A stretch of 64,000 nucleotides of DNA from Pedobacter foliorum (lineage in GTDB: Bacteria; Bacteroidota; Bacteroidia; Sphingobacteriales; Sphingobacteriaceae), in the NCBI RefSeq assembly GCF_013266735.1, contig NZ_JABSNU010000001.1:744001-808000 (forward strand). Direction: 5' to 3'. How positions within the stretch are numbered: the first letter of the stretch is position 1; the number at the start of each line of letters is the position of its first letter. The translations under genes were made by a program, and so were the position numbers. A model generated the notes under the pieces. That model searched no databases. It saw nothing but the letters and a program-made list of their open reading frames with translations, and had not been told where the DNA came from. This document shows positions 26,701-39,813 of the stretch, piece after piece.

Positions 26701-27978
26701 CTGAATTGTTTTTATACCTCTTTTGATGAGGATAAAATAGAGCGTGTATTGTTTAACCTGCTGTCTAATGCATTTAAATTTACGCCTGTTGGAGGTACGA
26801 TATCCCTGGAATTAGAGAAAAGTGCGCTTCACATTGAAGCTAAGGAATCTTTATTGATGATCAGGATTTCGGATACGGGTATTGGCATCTCGGAAGAAAA
26901 CCGGGAAAGAATATTTGACCGCTTTTATCAGGTTGACACGAGTGCCTCTGTTTTGAATCAGGGCAGTGGGATCGGCTTGTCTATTGCCAAGGAATTCATC
27001 AAAATGCACGGAGGAACTATAGTTGTTCAAAGTGAGCCAGGGATTGGAAGTAGTTTTATGATCAACCTTCCGTTTTCCGCAAGTACCACAGTGGATGAAT
27101 CCATACTGGATTTTTCAGGATCCTTTAAAACGGAAATCCCGCAGGAGGCAGTTGTGAGTCTAGAAGAGACCTCAAGCGGTATGGAAATCCCTTCTGTTTT
27201 ATTGGTGGAAGACAATGAGGATTTCAGGCTTTATCTTAAAGATAGTTTGAAGAGATTCTATAAGATCTATGAGGCCTGCAATGGTCAGGAAGGATGGCAA
27301 AAGGCCCTGGCGCACCACCCTCAAATTATCGTGAGCGATATCAATATGCCTTACATGAATGGAATTGAGTTATGTTATAAAGTAAAGTCTGATAAAAGGA
27401 CCAATCATATCCCGATCCTATTGCTAACTGCTTTAACCGGCGAAGAAGAACAGATCAGGGGACTGGAAACAGGTGCTAATGATTACCTGACCAAGCCGTT
27501 CAATTTTGAAATCCTGAATGCCAAAATTAAAAACCTGCTGGCATTGAATAAAACGCTCAAAGATACTTATACCAAACAGATCAAGGTTCAGACACCGGAA
27601 ATCGTCATAGAATCCCATAGCGATAAGTTATTGAATAAAGTGATCCTGTATATTGAGGAAAACCTGAATAACCCTAAACTTTCTGTTGAAGATCTGAGTA
27701 AGCATGTTGGAATGAGCAGGGGATCTTTGTACCATAAAATCTTAGAATTGACCGGTCAATCGCCTGTAGAATACATAAGATCAGTTAAATTGGATAAAGC
27801 GACTGTCTTACTTGAAAAGAGCGATTTCAACGTTTCTCAGATTGCTTATATGGTTGGCTTTGCAACCCCAAATTATTTTGCAAAGTCCTTTAAAGCTAAA
27901 TTCAATATGCAGCCGACTGAATTTATACATTTAAAGCGGAAGGTGGATGTTGCTTTGGTTGGAGAAATCAAACATTAG
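23797..27978 (+). CDS. Hybrid two-component system regulator (HTCS)
   Basis: The 1393-aa one-protein sensor and regulator begins with a signal segment (about 1-28). About 14-15 Reg_prop repeats follow (LMWFATEDGLNKFD to EIYFGGADGFNYF), enough for two seven-bladed propellers up to ~680. A Y_Y_Y domain (~700-795) and a membrane segment (~806-824) come next. The kinase part has H875 in NLSHEFRTPLS, then HATPase boxes (NLLSNAFKFTP, DTGIGI, GSGIGLS). A receiver (~1132-1245) has D1181 in VSDINMP. The AraC-type output (~1275-1390) ends the chain. Such proteins bind oligosaccharides in the periplasm and activate glycan loci; here the likely ligand is a xylan fragment. Confidence 0.95.
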   Translation: MLNRAIFKRFCCCFFFFVLTGALGYAQQQKVNFTALKTKDGLSSNMINAILKDKYGLMWFATEDGLNKFDGTNFIVYKYKSDDPSGLQANDVRALHEDKAGNLWIGSSGGSLSLYDRKKNSFITFPAGSPEGLSQDNVRAIRSDYTGKVWVATYGGLDVLDPETKKITKLSVNGGSRGSAPPIVLNCLYEDSKHRMWVGSDNGLYLYERQTNSFQYFKSNPSDPSSLSDNYVSSITEDPSGNLWFATRNGLSFLPPGGKGFKHFRHDRTDPNTLTNNIVLSVAANNTGQLWVGTDDGLSVLDIKRGTFKSYNADPRDIYSLTGRSISCIYIDNQGIYWLGPYRGGVNKYDTNLNLFQLKQSNIFNRNGLNASIVTSFAEYKDDDIFVGTDGGGLNVFNRKTELFKRFDFPLANGANLSNISIMNMELTRSKQLYLATYASGLVVMDVKSGKFRQITSRNRPDALNSNDIFCVKEDRKGKIWVGTNGGGVDVLGANDEVLVKYCKNPKAANEHDYPGNNFIRFIEEDNAGRIWIGSYGSGIAVFNPDSNNFAIHNKANSKLPNDLTLSILKDRMGNIWVGTFSGGLSLFDRKTNQFITFSEKNGLNNGTVYAIVEDKQGRIWVSTNKGISSFDRKTNKFTNYTIYNGVQNNNFVLGAGFISADGEIYFGGADGFNYFNPQYFKKNRNVPSVLFTDLKVSNISIIASPDGPIKEHISVVKDIYLDYKQNFTLSYVSLNYTAPEQNRYLYRLEGFDNEWIDGGTSKSASYTNLDPGDYVFHVKASNNDGLWNAGETSIKIHVMPPFWRTAYAYVLYVSVVLGTLLYIRHRGIQKLKMEFAVIQEKMNAQQLIEQERKEGERLRELDKLKIKFLTNLSHEFRTPLSLIIGPIDRLLTENRSAEIAAPLNMIKRNTRRLLNLVNQILDFRKMADQELRLNLSEGDIVSFIKDVLASFEDLSERKQIQLVFKSQLNCFYTSFDEDKIERVLFNLLSNAFKFTPVGGTISLELEKSALHIEAKESLLMIRISDTGIGISEENRERIFDRFYQVDTSASVLNQGSGIGLSIAKEFIKMHGGTIVVQSEPGIGSSFMINLPFSASTTVDESILDFSGSFKTEIPQEAVVSLEETSSGMEIPSVLLVEDNEDFRLYLKDSLKRFYKIYEACNGQEGWQKALAHHPQIIVSDINMPYMNGIELCYKVKSDKRTNHIPILLLTALTGEEEQIRGLETGANDYLTKPFNFEILNAKIKNLLALNKTLKDTYTKQIKVQTPEIVIESHSDKLLNKVILYIEENLNNPKLSVEDLSKHVGMSRGSLYHKILELTGQSPVEYIRSVKLDKATVLLEKSDFNVSQIAYMVGFATPNYFAKSFKAKFNMQPTEFIHLKRKVDVALVGEIKH

Positions 27979-28052
27979 AACATTTCTTCTACAATAATAT
28001 TCAAAACTTCCCGGTAAAAGGAGCTCCATTACCTAGTTTTATACCTCGCTAG

Positions 28053-29006
<954 letters not shown>

Positions 29007-29041
29007 CCTGAACCGTTCCTCAAAACAAACCTTTAATATAA

Positions 29042-30991
<1,950 letters not shown>

Positions 30992-31009
30992 TTCCCTTTA
31001 CACTATCTC

Positions 31010-33430
31010 ATGCTGAGTTTTCTAAGAAATCTGAATCTGTATGCCCTTGGTAGTCCGATGAATAAATTTTTAATTGCCGGACTGTTCTTTTGTGGAGAAA
31101 TAAAAGCCCAGGAAAAGCTCTATCCAAATACCTTCCCCCTGGGGCAGGTAACCTTACTGGAAGGGCCTTTTAGTAGGGCAAGAGACCTTAATGTTCATGT
31201 GTTACTGGCCTATGATGTGGATCGGTTGCTGGCTCCGTATCTTAAAGAAGCCGGATTAAAACCAAAGAAAACCAGCTATAAGAACTGGGAAGGCTTAGAT
31301 GGGCATATTGCGGGACACTATTTGACTGCTTTAGCACTCAACTATGCTTCTACCCGGGACCCTGAATGTAAGCGCAGGATGGATTATATGGTGGCTGAAT
31401 TAAAAGCCTGCCAACAGCATGTTTCTGCTGTCCAACCAGACTGGGCTAAGGGGTATGTTGGTGGAGTACCAGGGAGCAGCCAAATATGGTCTGGTTTGAA
31501 AAGAGGTGATTTTAAAGCTTATCGCAACGCCTGGGTTCCCTGGTATAATGTGCATAAGATGTTTGCGGGTTTGCGGGATGCCTGGGCATATGGCGGGAAT
31601 CAGGATGCTAAAGAGGTCTTTTTAAAATTCTGCGACTGGGCAATTGATCTTACTTCCGGCTTATCTGAAGGTCAAATGCAAGCCATGCTCGATACCGAGC
31701 ATGGAGGTATGAATGAAGAACTGGCAGATGCTTATGAAATTACCGGCGACCAGAAGTACCTGATCGCTGCAAAGCGGTTTTCGCATCAGCAGCTGCTGAA
31801 ACCAATGTCGGAACAGGTTGATAACCTGGATAACAAGCATGCCAATACCCAGGTACCGAAAGTTGTTGGCTTTCAGCGTATCGCTGAACTTAGCCATGAT
31901 GTTGAATATGAAAAATCCGGTAGCTTCTTTTGGGAAACGGTTACAAACCACCGGACACTTGCATTTGGCGGAAACAGCAGGAGGGAGTTTTTCCCGACTG
32001 CGGCCGCCGGCTCAGATTTTATAAATGATGTGGAAGGCCCGGAATCATGTAATACCTATAACATGTTGAAACTGACACAGGGCTTGTTCAGAGCGGAACC
32101 TTTAGCAAAGTATGCTGACTTTTACGAAAAGGCTTTGTACAACCACATCTTATCTACCCAACACCCGGAGCATGGTGGGTACGTTTATTTTACCCCGGCA
32201 AGGCCCAGACATTATCGTGTATATTCTGCTCCTAACGAAGCCATGTGGTGCTGTGTGGGTAGCGGAATGGAGAACCATGGGAAATACAACGAGTTTATTT
32301 ATACCCATCGTAAAGATTCATTGTATCTGAACCTTTTTATCGCCTCAGAACTAAACTGGAAAGATAAAAGGATAAAATTAAAACAGGAAACGGCCTTTCC
32401 TGACCAGGAGAAAACTAAACTTAGCATCATTGAGGGAGCTGCCAAATTTACCCTGATGCTGAGATATCCATCCTGGATGAAGGAAGGTGCCATGCAAATA
32501 TTGGTAAATGGTAAAACGATAAAATATAAAAAAGGTCCCTCATCTTATGTTGCTATCGAAAGAAACTGGAAAAAAGGCGATGTCATTAAAGTGACTTTGC
32601 CAATGCAAACAACAATTGAACGAATGCCAAATGTTTCGGAGTACGTGGCCATTATGCACGGACCGATATTACTTGCTGCGAAAACTAAAACGGAGGCATT
32701 AGCCGGACTCATCGCAGATGATAGTCGTTGGGGGCATATTGCTGCTGGACAAAAATTGCCTCTGGATAAAGCCCCTATAATTATTGAGGAGAATTTTCGG
32801 ACAATTTCTAAAAAGATCAAAGCAGTAAAGGATCATCCGATGACGTTTTCCTTTGCAAATGAAAAGATCATAAATCCAGAGAGACTTGTATTGGAACCTT
32901 TTTATCGTATCCATGATTCGCGATACATGATGTATTGGATGACCTTGACGCCAGTACAATATGTTACTTACCTGGATTCGGTTGCAGGAAAAGAAAGGGA
33001 AAAACTGGCACTTGAAAAACGGACAGTAGATTTTGTGGCGCCAGGCGAACAACAACCAGAGATAGATCACGCCATGCAGATTGAAAATTCCCGTACAGGT
33101 TCTTCTGCCAATGAATTCTGGCGAGAGGCTTTTGATGGCGGTTATTTTAGTTATCAGTTGTCAACGCGTGACCTTGATTCCTTGTCACTGCATATTCGAT
33201 ATCAATCTACAGGTATGGCGGGGAGACAGTTCGAAATTTATATTGATGACCAGAAGTTTAAAGCAGTCGATCATACAGCGGGTTTTAAGAAGTCTGGTTT
33301 CTACAATGAAGCGTATCCTATTCCTGCAGCTATGTTAAAAGGAAAACAGCAGGTAAGGGTGAAATTTCTGGCCTTACCAGGAAAAACTACCGACCCGGTT
33401 TACCATGTCAGGTTAGTCTCCCGAAAGTAA
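31010..33430 (+). CDS. GH127/GH146-type beta-L-arabinofuranosidase
   Basis: The 806-aa protein matches the DUF1680/GH127 clan: LTLLEGPF-type start (TLLEGPFSRARDL), WEGLDGHIAGHYLTALAL and a barrel to about 480. The metal/thiolate site is conserved: E345 and C347 in GPESCNTYN, and C414-C415 in MWCCVGSG. That is the pattern of the zinc-thiolate enzymes, where a cysteine is the nucleophile. C-terminal sandwich domains (DUF4986-like near 570-660, and one more) follow. Residue 17 (31058) is an alternative start that gives a standard signal peptide ending EIKAQ. It should remove beta-linked L-arabinofuranose; GH127 versus GH146 cannot be fixed by eye. Confidence 0.88.
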   Translation: MLSFLRNLNLYALGSPMNKFLIAGLFFCGEIKAQEKLYPNTFPLGQVTLLEGPFSRARDLNVHVLLAYDVDRLLAPYLKEAGLKPKKTSYKNWEGLDGHIAGHYLTALALNYASTRDPECKRRMDYMVAELKACQQHVSAVQPDWAKGYVGGVPGSSQIWSGLKRGDFKAYRNAWVPWYNVHKMFAGLRDAWAYGGNQDAKEVFLKFCDWAIDLTSGLSEGQMQAMLDTEHGGMNEELADAYEITGDQKYLIAAKRFSHQQLLKPMSEQVDNLDNKHANTQVPKVVGFQRIAELSHDVEYEKSGSFFWETVTNHRTLAFGGNSRREFFPTAAAGSDFINDVEGPESCNTYNMLKLTQGLFRAEPLAKYADFYEKALYNHILSTQHPEHGGYVYFTPARPRHYRVYSAPNEAMWCCVGSGMENHGKYNEFIYTHRKDSLYLNLFIASELNWKDKRIKLKQETAFPDQEKTKLSIIEGAAKFTLMLRYPSWMKEGAMQILVNGKTIKYKKGPSSYVAIERNWKKGDVIKVTLPMQTTIERMPNVSEYVAIMHGPILLAAKTKTEALAGLIADDSRWGHIAAGQKLPLDKAPIIIEENFRTISKKIKAVKDHPMTFSFANEKIINPERLVLEPFYRIHDSRYMMYWMTLTPVQYVTYLDSVAGKEREKLALEKRTVDFVAPGEQQPEIDHAMQIENSRTGSSANEFWREAFDGGYFSYQLSTRDLDSLSLHIRYQSTGMAGRQFEIYIDDQKFKAVDHTAGFKKSGFYNEAYPIPAAMLKGKQQVRVKFLALPGKTTDPVYHVRLVSRK

Positions 33431-33610
33431 GTTAGTAAAGGGCTGTCCAATTGCGACACATCGGCATTACCTTACTGATTCAACAGGAAATTTGAACATT
33501 TTTAGCTGTATAATGAAGATAAGTTCCCTTGTTAGCAGTTGACAAGTTTTAATATTGCCTGTAGCTATAATATAGATTCATAGCGCTAACCAAATAGTAG
33601 ATTAAGTATA

Positions 33611-36148
33611 ATGGGAATTAAAATGCGTTTCAGTTTTTTTTTATTATTCCCTTTCAAGGGATTTAAGCCTGAGCTGGTATGTTTTATTGGCGGCTTATTT
33701 TTTTTGTCAGGGATTTCAACAGGTTCTTTAAAAGCCCAGGAGCAGGGCGCTTCAAAATTAAAGCTCTGGTATGAGCAACCCTCGGGGAAAACCTGGGAAA
33801 ATGCATTACCTATCGGAAATGGAATGCTTGGCGCCATGGTTTATGGTAATGTGGAAAAGGAAACATTAAAACTAAATGAACATACCCTATGGAGTGGTGG
33901 CCCCAATCGAAATGATGTTCCAGAGACATTCGATTCTTTAAATAAAATTCGCCAGTTAATTTTTGAGGGTAAACATAAGGAGGCGGAAGACTTATCCAAC
34001 AAAGTGATGTTCGGCAAAAAATCTTCAGGCCAGATGTTTCAGCCAGCGGGGAACCTCCATCTGGAATTCACAGGACACGAAGCCTATAAGAATTATTATA
34101 GGGAGTTGGATATTGAAAAAGCCATCGCTACGACATCCTATACGATTGGAGATGTTACCTATACCAGGACAGCATTTGCCTCATTTGGTGATCGCGTTGT
34201 GGTCATGCGGTTGACGGCGAATAAACCTTCGCAAATTTCCTTCAGGGCTTCTTACACCTCGCCGCACAAAAATGCTGCTATCAACGTGACACCTGAGAAG
34301 GACCTGTCAATTCAGGGTTTGACAAGCGACCATGAAGGGGTTAAGGGCATGGTAAAATACGAGGTGATCAGCCGGTTTAAAAGTGAGGGAGGATTGGTCA
34401 CCACGACTGATAGCACCGTTAGTATTAAAGGAGCCAATGCGGTTACGATATACCTATCTATTGCGACCAACTTTAACAACTATAAAGACGTTAGTGGGGA
34501 TGCACATAAAAGAGCACTTGAATATCTTGATAAAGCAAGCTTAAAATCATTCCCTTCAGTATTAGGTGCACATATCAGTGCTTACCAAAAATATTTTAAC
34601 CGTGTTCGCCTGGATTTGGGTACCACAGCATCTGTAGAATTGCCTACAGATAAGAGATTAATGAATTTTAGAAACGTCTCAGATCCTCAATTTGTGACAT
34701 TGTATTATCAGTTCGGTCGTTATTTATTGATCAGCTCATCACAGCCTGGTGGTCAGCCGGCTAATTTACAAGGCATCTGGAATGACAAGTTAAATCCACC
34801 CTGGGATAGCAAATACACCATTAACATCAATGCGCAAATGAATTACTGGCCCGCTGAGCCTACAAATTTATCGGAGTTACATGAACCATTCTTAAGGATG
34901 GTAAAGGAAATGTCTGAAACAGGCACAGAAACCGCTAAATCTATGTATGGTGCAAGGGGTTGGGTGGCACACCATAACACGGACATATGGCGCATAACAG
35001 GCCCCGTTGATGGTGCCCTCTGGGGCATTTGGAATGGAGGTGGAGGATGGTCCAGCCAACATTTATGGCAGCATTATTTATACAATGGAAGCAAAAGTTA
35101 TTTGACAAGTGTATATCCCATATTGAAGGGGGCAGCTGTTTTTTATAAAGATTTTTTAGTAGAACATCCAAAATACAAATGGTTAGTGGTTAATCCAGGG
35201 ACTTCACCGGAGAATGCACCGCAAGCACATGGCGGATCTTCTCTGGATGCAGGAACAACCATGGATAACCAGATTGTTTTTGACACATTTACCTCCACCA
35301 TAAACGCGGCAAGGATTCTAAATAAAGACCCGGAGTTTATAGACAGTTTAGTGCAGATGCGCAAACGGTTACCACCCATGCACATTGGCAAATACGGACA
35401 ATTGCAGGAGTGGCTTGATGATGTTGACAGTCCTGAGGATAAACATCGACACATCTCTCATCTTTATGGCTTATTCCCATCTAATCAGATCTCAGCATAC
35501 CGCACACCTAAATTGTATGCAGCGGCTAAAAACACCCTGCTCCAACGGGGGGATGTATCAACCGGATGGAGTATGGGCTGGAAAATCAACTGGTGGGCGA
35601 GAATGCAGGATGGCAATCATGCCTATAAGCTGATTCAGAATCAACTTAGCCCTCTAGGAGTGAATCCTGGTGGAGGCGGCACCTATAACAATTTGTTTGA
35701 TGCACATCCTCCATTTCAAATCGACGGCAATTTTGGTTGTACCGCCGGCATTACAGAAATGTTGATGCAAAGTGCGGATGGAGCATTGCATTTACTTCCT
35801 GCGATTCCTGATCAGTGGAAAAAGAAGGGGAGCATTAGTGGTTTGAGGGCAAGGGGAGGTTTCGAAGTAGTTACGATGGAATGGGCAGATGGAAAAGTGA
35901 TTAAAGCCATCATCAAATCTACCATTGGTGGAAATCTCCGCCTGAGGGTTCCTCATCCGATGAAAATGAATGTGGCTGGTTTGAAGAAAGCGATAGGAGA
36001 AAATCCGAATCCATTTTATGCGCTGGAAAAAACTCCGGAGGCGATCGTCTCTGAAAAGGCTGACTTAACGATGCCAGTGCTCAACAAGACATTTCTTTAT
36101 GATATCGTTACCCAACCTGATCAACTGTATACACTGATCCTAAATTAA
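33611..36148 (+). CDS. GH95 alpha-L-fucosidase or alpha-L-galactosidase
   Basis: The 845-aa exported enzyme has the GH95 N-terminal sandwich ([30 protein letters not shown]) followed by an (alpha/alpha)6 barrel. Catalytic positions are present: N405 and N407 in [11 protein letters not shown], acid E534 in GTSPENAP and D705 in FQIDGNFGC. The usual GH95 substrate is alpha-1,2-fucose. In xylan loci of Bacteroides ovatus, however, a GH95 acts as alpha-L-galactosidase on complex cereal xylan, and this context favours that reading (inference). Translation could also start at residue 5. Confidence 0.9.
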   Translation: MGIKMRFSFFLLFPFKGFKPELVCFIGGLFFLSGISTGSLKAQEQGASKLKLWYEQPSGKTWENALPIGNGMLGAMVYGNVEKETLKLNEHTLWSGGPNRNDVPETFDSLNKIRQLIFEGKHKEAEDLSNKVMFGKKSSGQMFQPAGNLHLEFTGHEAYKNYYRELDIEKAIATTSYTIGDVTYTRTAFASFGDRVVVMRLTANKPSQISFRASYTSPHKNAAINVTPEKDLSIQGLTSDHEGVKGMVKYEVISRFKSEGGLVTTTDSTVSIKGANAVTIYLSIATNFNNYKDVSGDAHKRALEYLDKASLKSFPSVLGAHISAYQKYFNRVRLDLGTTASVELPTDKRLMNFRNVSDPQFVTLYYQFGRYLLISSSQPGGQPANLQGIWNDKLNPPWDSKYTININAQMNYWPAEPTNLSELHEPFLRMVKEMSETGTETAKSMYGARGWVAHHNTDIWRITGPVDGALWGIWNGGGGWSSQHLWQHYLYNGSKSYLTSVYPILKGAAVFYKDFLVEHPKYKWLVVNPGTSPENAPQAHGGSSLDAGTTMDNQIVFDTFTSTINAARILNKDPEFIDSLVQMRKRLPPMHIGKYGQLQEWLDDVDSPEDKHRHISHLYGLFPSNQISAYRTPKLYAAAKNTLLQRGDVSTGWSMGWKINWWARMQDGNHAYKLIQNQLSPLGVNPGGGGTYNNLFDAHPPFQIDGNFGCTAGITEMLMQSADGALHLLPAIPDQWKKKGSISGLRARGGFEVVTMEWADGKVIKAIIKSTIGGNLRLRVPHPMKMNVAGLKKAIGENPNPFYALEKTPEAIVSEKADLTMPVLNKTFLYDIVTQPDQLYTLILN

Positions 36149-36229
36149 CCAACCAGAAATGAATCAATGGATCTGGTAAAAGTTGTTCTCAATAAGTAGT
36201 GATTTACCGCTTATATATTCTATATACTG

Positions 36230-38161
36230 ATGAAATTAATAATCCTATCGTTTAATTTTCTGCTTTGTGTATTGTGCGCTAATGCACAAAAAAGTGGTAC
36301 TTACCTGGTTTCAGGTCCTGATAAAAAAATAGAGGTAACCTGTAATCCGGTTCAGGCGATTTACAGTGTTAAGTATAAAGGGGAAATTGTGCTTACTGAT
36401 TCCAAAATGGGAATAAAAAGAGGGGATGAAGACTTCTCTAAAGACCTGGAGGTTCTGCGGACTTCTATTTCTCCCGGGATGCAGGACAATTATACCCTAT
36501 CTAACGCAAAAAAGAGAAATGTTACTTATCGCGCGAACCAACTGGTAATAGAAACCAAAACAATTTCGGGAAAGCGAATGAATGTTATTTTTCAGGTATC
36601 CAATGATGGTGTTGCATTTCGATATGAATTTCCAGAGTACAGCGATGATCTTAAGACAATAACGGCTGAGACAACGAGTTTTCACTTTCCGGAAGGAACA
36701 AGGGCCTGGTTACAGCCCAAAACAGAAGCTCAAACGGGGTTTGAACATACTAACCCTTCCTATGAAGCTCATTACATGATGGATATTCCGGTGGGAACAC
36801 CTTCAAGTAGTACTAACGGTTGGGTGTACCCCGCTTTATTTAAAAGTAAAAATGCTTGGGTAATCATTACGGAATCCGGTTTGGAAAGTAATTATTGTGG
36901 TACTGCCCTCCAGCAGTTCTCTAATGATGGGGAATATCGCATCAATTTCCCACAACCAGCTGAAAAAATCGCAGGTGGAGCATTAAATCCGGAGTCTACT
37001 TTGCCCTGGAAGACACCCTGGAGGATTATTGCAGTTGGAGACTTGAAAACAATTATGGAATCAACTCTGGGGACTGACCTGGCTTTGCCAGCAAAAGAGA
37101 TGGATGCGTCTTTCATAAAACCTGGTAAAGCATCCTGGAGCTGGGTGTTGGAAAAGGATGGAGCCACAATATACCCGGTACAGAAAAAGTATATTGACTA
37201 TGCTGCCGATATGAAATGGCAATATTGTCTTATTGATGCAAACTGGGATCAGACCATAGGATATGAGGCTGTGAAAATGCTGGCGGATTATGCAAAACAA
37301 AAGAATGTTGGATTGCTCCTTTGGTACAATTCTGCCGGAGACTGGAATACTGTAAAATTTACGCCAAAAGATAAGCTGGTTAGCCACACAGATCGCATAA
37401 AGGAATTTGCCCGTCTGCAGGACATGGGCATAAAAGGGATAAAAATAGATTTTTTTGGAGGTGACGGGCAATCTATGATCGCTTATTATCAGGATATTTT
37501 AGAAGATGCAGCGAAATACCATTTGCTGGTTAATTTCCATGGTGCCACACTTCCAAGAGGATGGCAACGGACTTACCCCAATCTGATGACTGCTGAAGCT
37601 GTTTTTGGTTATGAAATGATCACCTTTAGTCAGGATGCCGCTAATAAGATGCCGGAACATGCGGTGATGAGCTCAATGGTCCGGAATGTCTTTGATCCGA
37701 TGGATTTTACCCCCATGTGTTTATACCAGATCCCTAATATAAAGCGCGTGACCACAGCGGCTTTTGAGCTGGCGACTGCCATTACATTTTTATCGGGAAT
37801 ACAGCACTATGCAGAGACCCCGGATGGGATGGAGCATGTTCCCGAGTTTGTAAAGGGATTTCTGAGAGGATTACCCAACAGTTGGGATGATGTTAAATTT
37901 ATTGATGGTTATCCGGGAAAATTGTACGTCATTGCCCGGAAGTCAGGAAACAAATGGTACCTGGCAGGCATTAATGGAGAAAAGGCTACCAAGACATTGA
38001 CTTTAGACCTTTCCTTCTTAAAAAATAGAACAGGAAACTTTATTACTTCTGGCATGGACAGCAATAATTCATTTGATTCAAAGCGTTTCAAAGTAGCGTC
38101 AGCTGGAAAAGTTAAAATTGACTTAAAGGGAAATGACGGCTTTGTTGCGGTTTTTGAATAG
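36230..38161 (+). CDS. GH97 alpha-galactosidase-type glycosidase
   Basis: The 643-aa protein (signal ending CANAQ) shows the three GH97 parts: N-terminal sandwich (VTCNPVQAIYSVKYKGEIVL), central barrel from about 280 (QYCLIDANWDQTIGYEAVK) and C-terminal sandwich. A nucleophile-type Asp407 in GIKIDFFGGDG and a Glu at 456 or 462 in TAEAVFGYE match the retaining branch, which includes alpha-galactosidases. The inverting SusB-type branch has other residues. It would remove alpha-D-galactose caps in this locus (inference). Confidence 0.88.
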   Translation: MKLIILSFNFLLCVLCANAQKSGTYLVSGPDKKIEVTCNPVQAIYSVKYKGEIVLTDSKMGIKRGDEDFSKDLEVLRTSISPGMQDNYTLSNAKKRNVTYRANQLVIETKTISGKRMNVIFQVSNDGVAFRYEFPEYSDDLKTITAETTSFHFPEGTRAWLQPKTEAQTGFEHTNPSYEAHYMMDIPVGTPSSSTNGWVYPALFKSKNAWVIITESGLESNYCGTALQQFSNDGEYRINFPQPAEKIAGGALNPESTLPWKTPWRIIAVGDLKTIMESTLGTDLALPAKEMDASFIKPGKASWSWVLEKDGATIYPVQKKYIDYAADMKWQYCLIDANWDQTIGYEAVKMLADYAKQKNVGLLLWYNSAGDWNTVKFTPKDKLVSHTDRIKEFARLQDMGIKGIKIDFFGGDGQSMIAYYQDILEDAAKYHLLVNFHGATLPRGWQRTYPNLMTAEAVFGYEMITFSQDAANKMPEHAVMSSMVRNVFDPMDFTPMCLYQIPNIKRVTTAAFELATAITFLSGIQHYAETPDGMEHVPEFVKGFLRGLPNSWDDVKFIDGYPGKLYVIARKSGNKWYLAGINGEKATKTLTLDLSFLKNRTGNFITSGMDSNNSFDSKRFKVASAGKVKIDLKGNDGFVAVFE

Positions 38162-38235
38162 CGGAAAGGATTGAATAGCGTCATTCTAAATGTTAAGTTT
38201 GGGTAGGTTCCCTTTTAAACAAAAACCTAGATAAG

Positions 38236-39813
38236 ATGAAAAAAAAGATTGCCTTTGTGGCTATAATTACCTTAAAATTTCTTTGCCCCCCGGTATTTGC
38301 TCAATATCAAAAGGCACAAAATCCCCTTATTTTTGCGGATATACCAGATATGTCTATGGTGCGTGTAGGTAATTCCTACTACATGAGCAGCACAACCATG
38401 CACATGAGCCCGGGCATACCGATTATGAAGTCAAATGATTTGGTAAACTGGCGTATTGTAAGTTATGCCTATGATACACTTGGCAACGTGGATGACCTCA
38501 ACCTGAAAAATGGCAAACAGGCTTACGGACAGGGAAGCTGGGCAAGTAGTATGCGTTATCATAATGGTGTTTTCTATGTGAGTACTTTTGCTCAGAATAC
38601 AGGAAAAACCTACATATATACCACAAAGGATGTAGAAAAGGGCCCATGGAAAGCAAGTTCTTTTAAACCAGGTTTTCATGACCATTCATTGTTTTTCGAT
38701 GACAATGGCAAAGTCTATATGGTTTATGGAAGTGGGAAGATTAAATTAGTAGAACTAAAGCCTGACCTGTCAGGACCAAATACTGATGTTCCCGAACGTG
38801 TCCTAATAGAAAATGCAAGTCTCCCTTCCGGAAAAAACATCGGGCTTCCGGCAGAGGGCTCTCAATTGTTTAAAATTAAGGGTAAATATTATCTCTTTAA
38901 CATTACCTGGCCAAAAGGCGGTATGAGGACGGTGGTTATCCATAGAGCTGATGAACTAACTGGTCCCTATGAAGGTACGGTTGGGCTGCAGGATATGGGC
39001 GTGGCCCAGGGAGGACTTATCGATAGGCCTAATGGTGAGTGGTATGCTTACCTTTTCCGTGATTTCGGTTCGGTAGGACGTATCCCTTATTTGGTGCCTG
39101 TTAAATGGCAAGACGACTGGCCGATACTGGGGAGCAATGGGAAAGTTCCGGACACGCTGGATTTACCGGGGAGTAAGGGTTTGATCCCAGGTATTGTTGC
39201 CTCTGATGAATTTAGTCGCCGGCGGGCTGAAGCTGATTTACCGCTGGTTTGGCAATGGAACCATAATCCTGATATGGCGTCTTGGTCGGTTAGGAAGAGA
39301 AAAGGTTATTTGCGGCTGACCAATGGACGATTGGATGATGATTTCCTGAAAGCAAGGAATACGTTGACCCAACGGACGATTGGACCATTTTCCGCTGCAA
39401 CTACCTTGCTTGATGTAACTAAGATGAAGGATGGTGATTTTGCTGGGCTGGGTTTACTGCAAAAAAAGTATGGGCAAATTGGTGTGATCGTTGAAGGGAG
39501 TGTTAAATATATAGTGGTCATGAGCGTAGATACGGCTGATCCTGTGGAAAGCCAAAGGATCAAGCTTAACCAGAATAACGTTTATTTTAAAGTAGATTGT
39601 GATTTCAGCCAGCGGCATGATCTTGCCAACTTCATGTATAGTCTCGATGGAAAGAACTGGAAGAAAATAGGAAGTTCATTAAAAATGGCTTATACCATTC
39701 CACACTTTATGGGCTACCGGTTTGCTTTGTTTAACTATGCCAGAAAACAAACAGGCGGGTATGCTGATTTTGATTACTTCCGTATTTCAGATCAACGATC
39801 TTCCACAAACTAG
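38236..39813 (+). CDS. GH43-family glycosidase
   Basis: This is a 525-aa exported enzyme (signal ending PPVFAQ). The GH43 propeller shows base D38 in ADIPDMSMVR, D149 in FHDHSLFF and acid E207 in LPAEGSQLFK. A C-terminal sandwich starts near 330 (ASDEFSRRRAEADLPLVWQW). The YPDP motif is changed to IPDM, as in a distinct GH43 branch common in Bacteroidetes. It acts on arabinose or xylose links in xylan, subtype uncertain. It is the last gene before a 957-bp gap. Confidence 0.88.
   Translation: MKKKIAFVAIITLKFLCPPVFAQYQKAQNPLIFADIPDMSMVRVGNSYYMSSTTMHMSPGIPIMKSNDLVNWRIVSYAYDTLGNVDDLNLKNGKQAYGQGSWASSMRYHNGVFYVSTFAQNTGKTYIYTTKDVEKGPWKASSFKPGFHDHSLFFDDNGKVYMVYGSGKIKLVELKPDLSGPNTDVPERVLIENASLPSGKNIGLPAEGSQLFKIKGKYYLFNITWPKGGMRTVVIHRADELTGPYEGTVGLQDMGVAQGGLIDRPNGEWYAYLFRDFGSVGRIPYLVPVKWQDDWPILGSNGKVPDTLDLPGSKGLIPGIVASDEFSRRRAEADLPLVWQWNHNPDMASWSVRKRKGYLRLTNGRLDDDFLKARNTLTQRTIGPFSAATTLLDVTKMKDGDFAGLGLLQKKYGQIGVIVEGSVKYIVVMSVDTADPVESQRIKLNQNNVYFKVDCDFSQRHDLANFMYSLDGKNWKKIGSSLKMAYTIPHFMGYRFALFNYARKQTGGYADFDYFRISDQRSSTN

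Noticed and set aside
33539..33571. E. coli-like TTGACA and TATAAT upstream of GH95
   Set aside because: The spacing is 21 bp, and Bacteroidetes promoters use TTTG / TAnnTTTG. It is probably chance.
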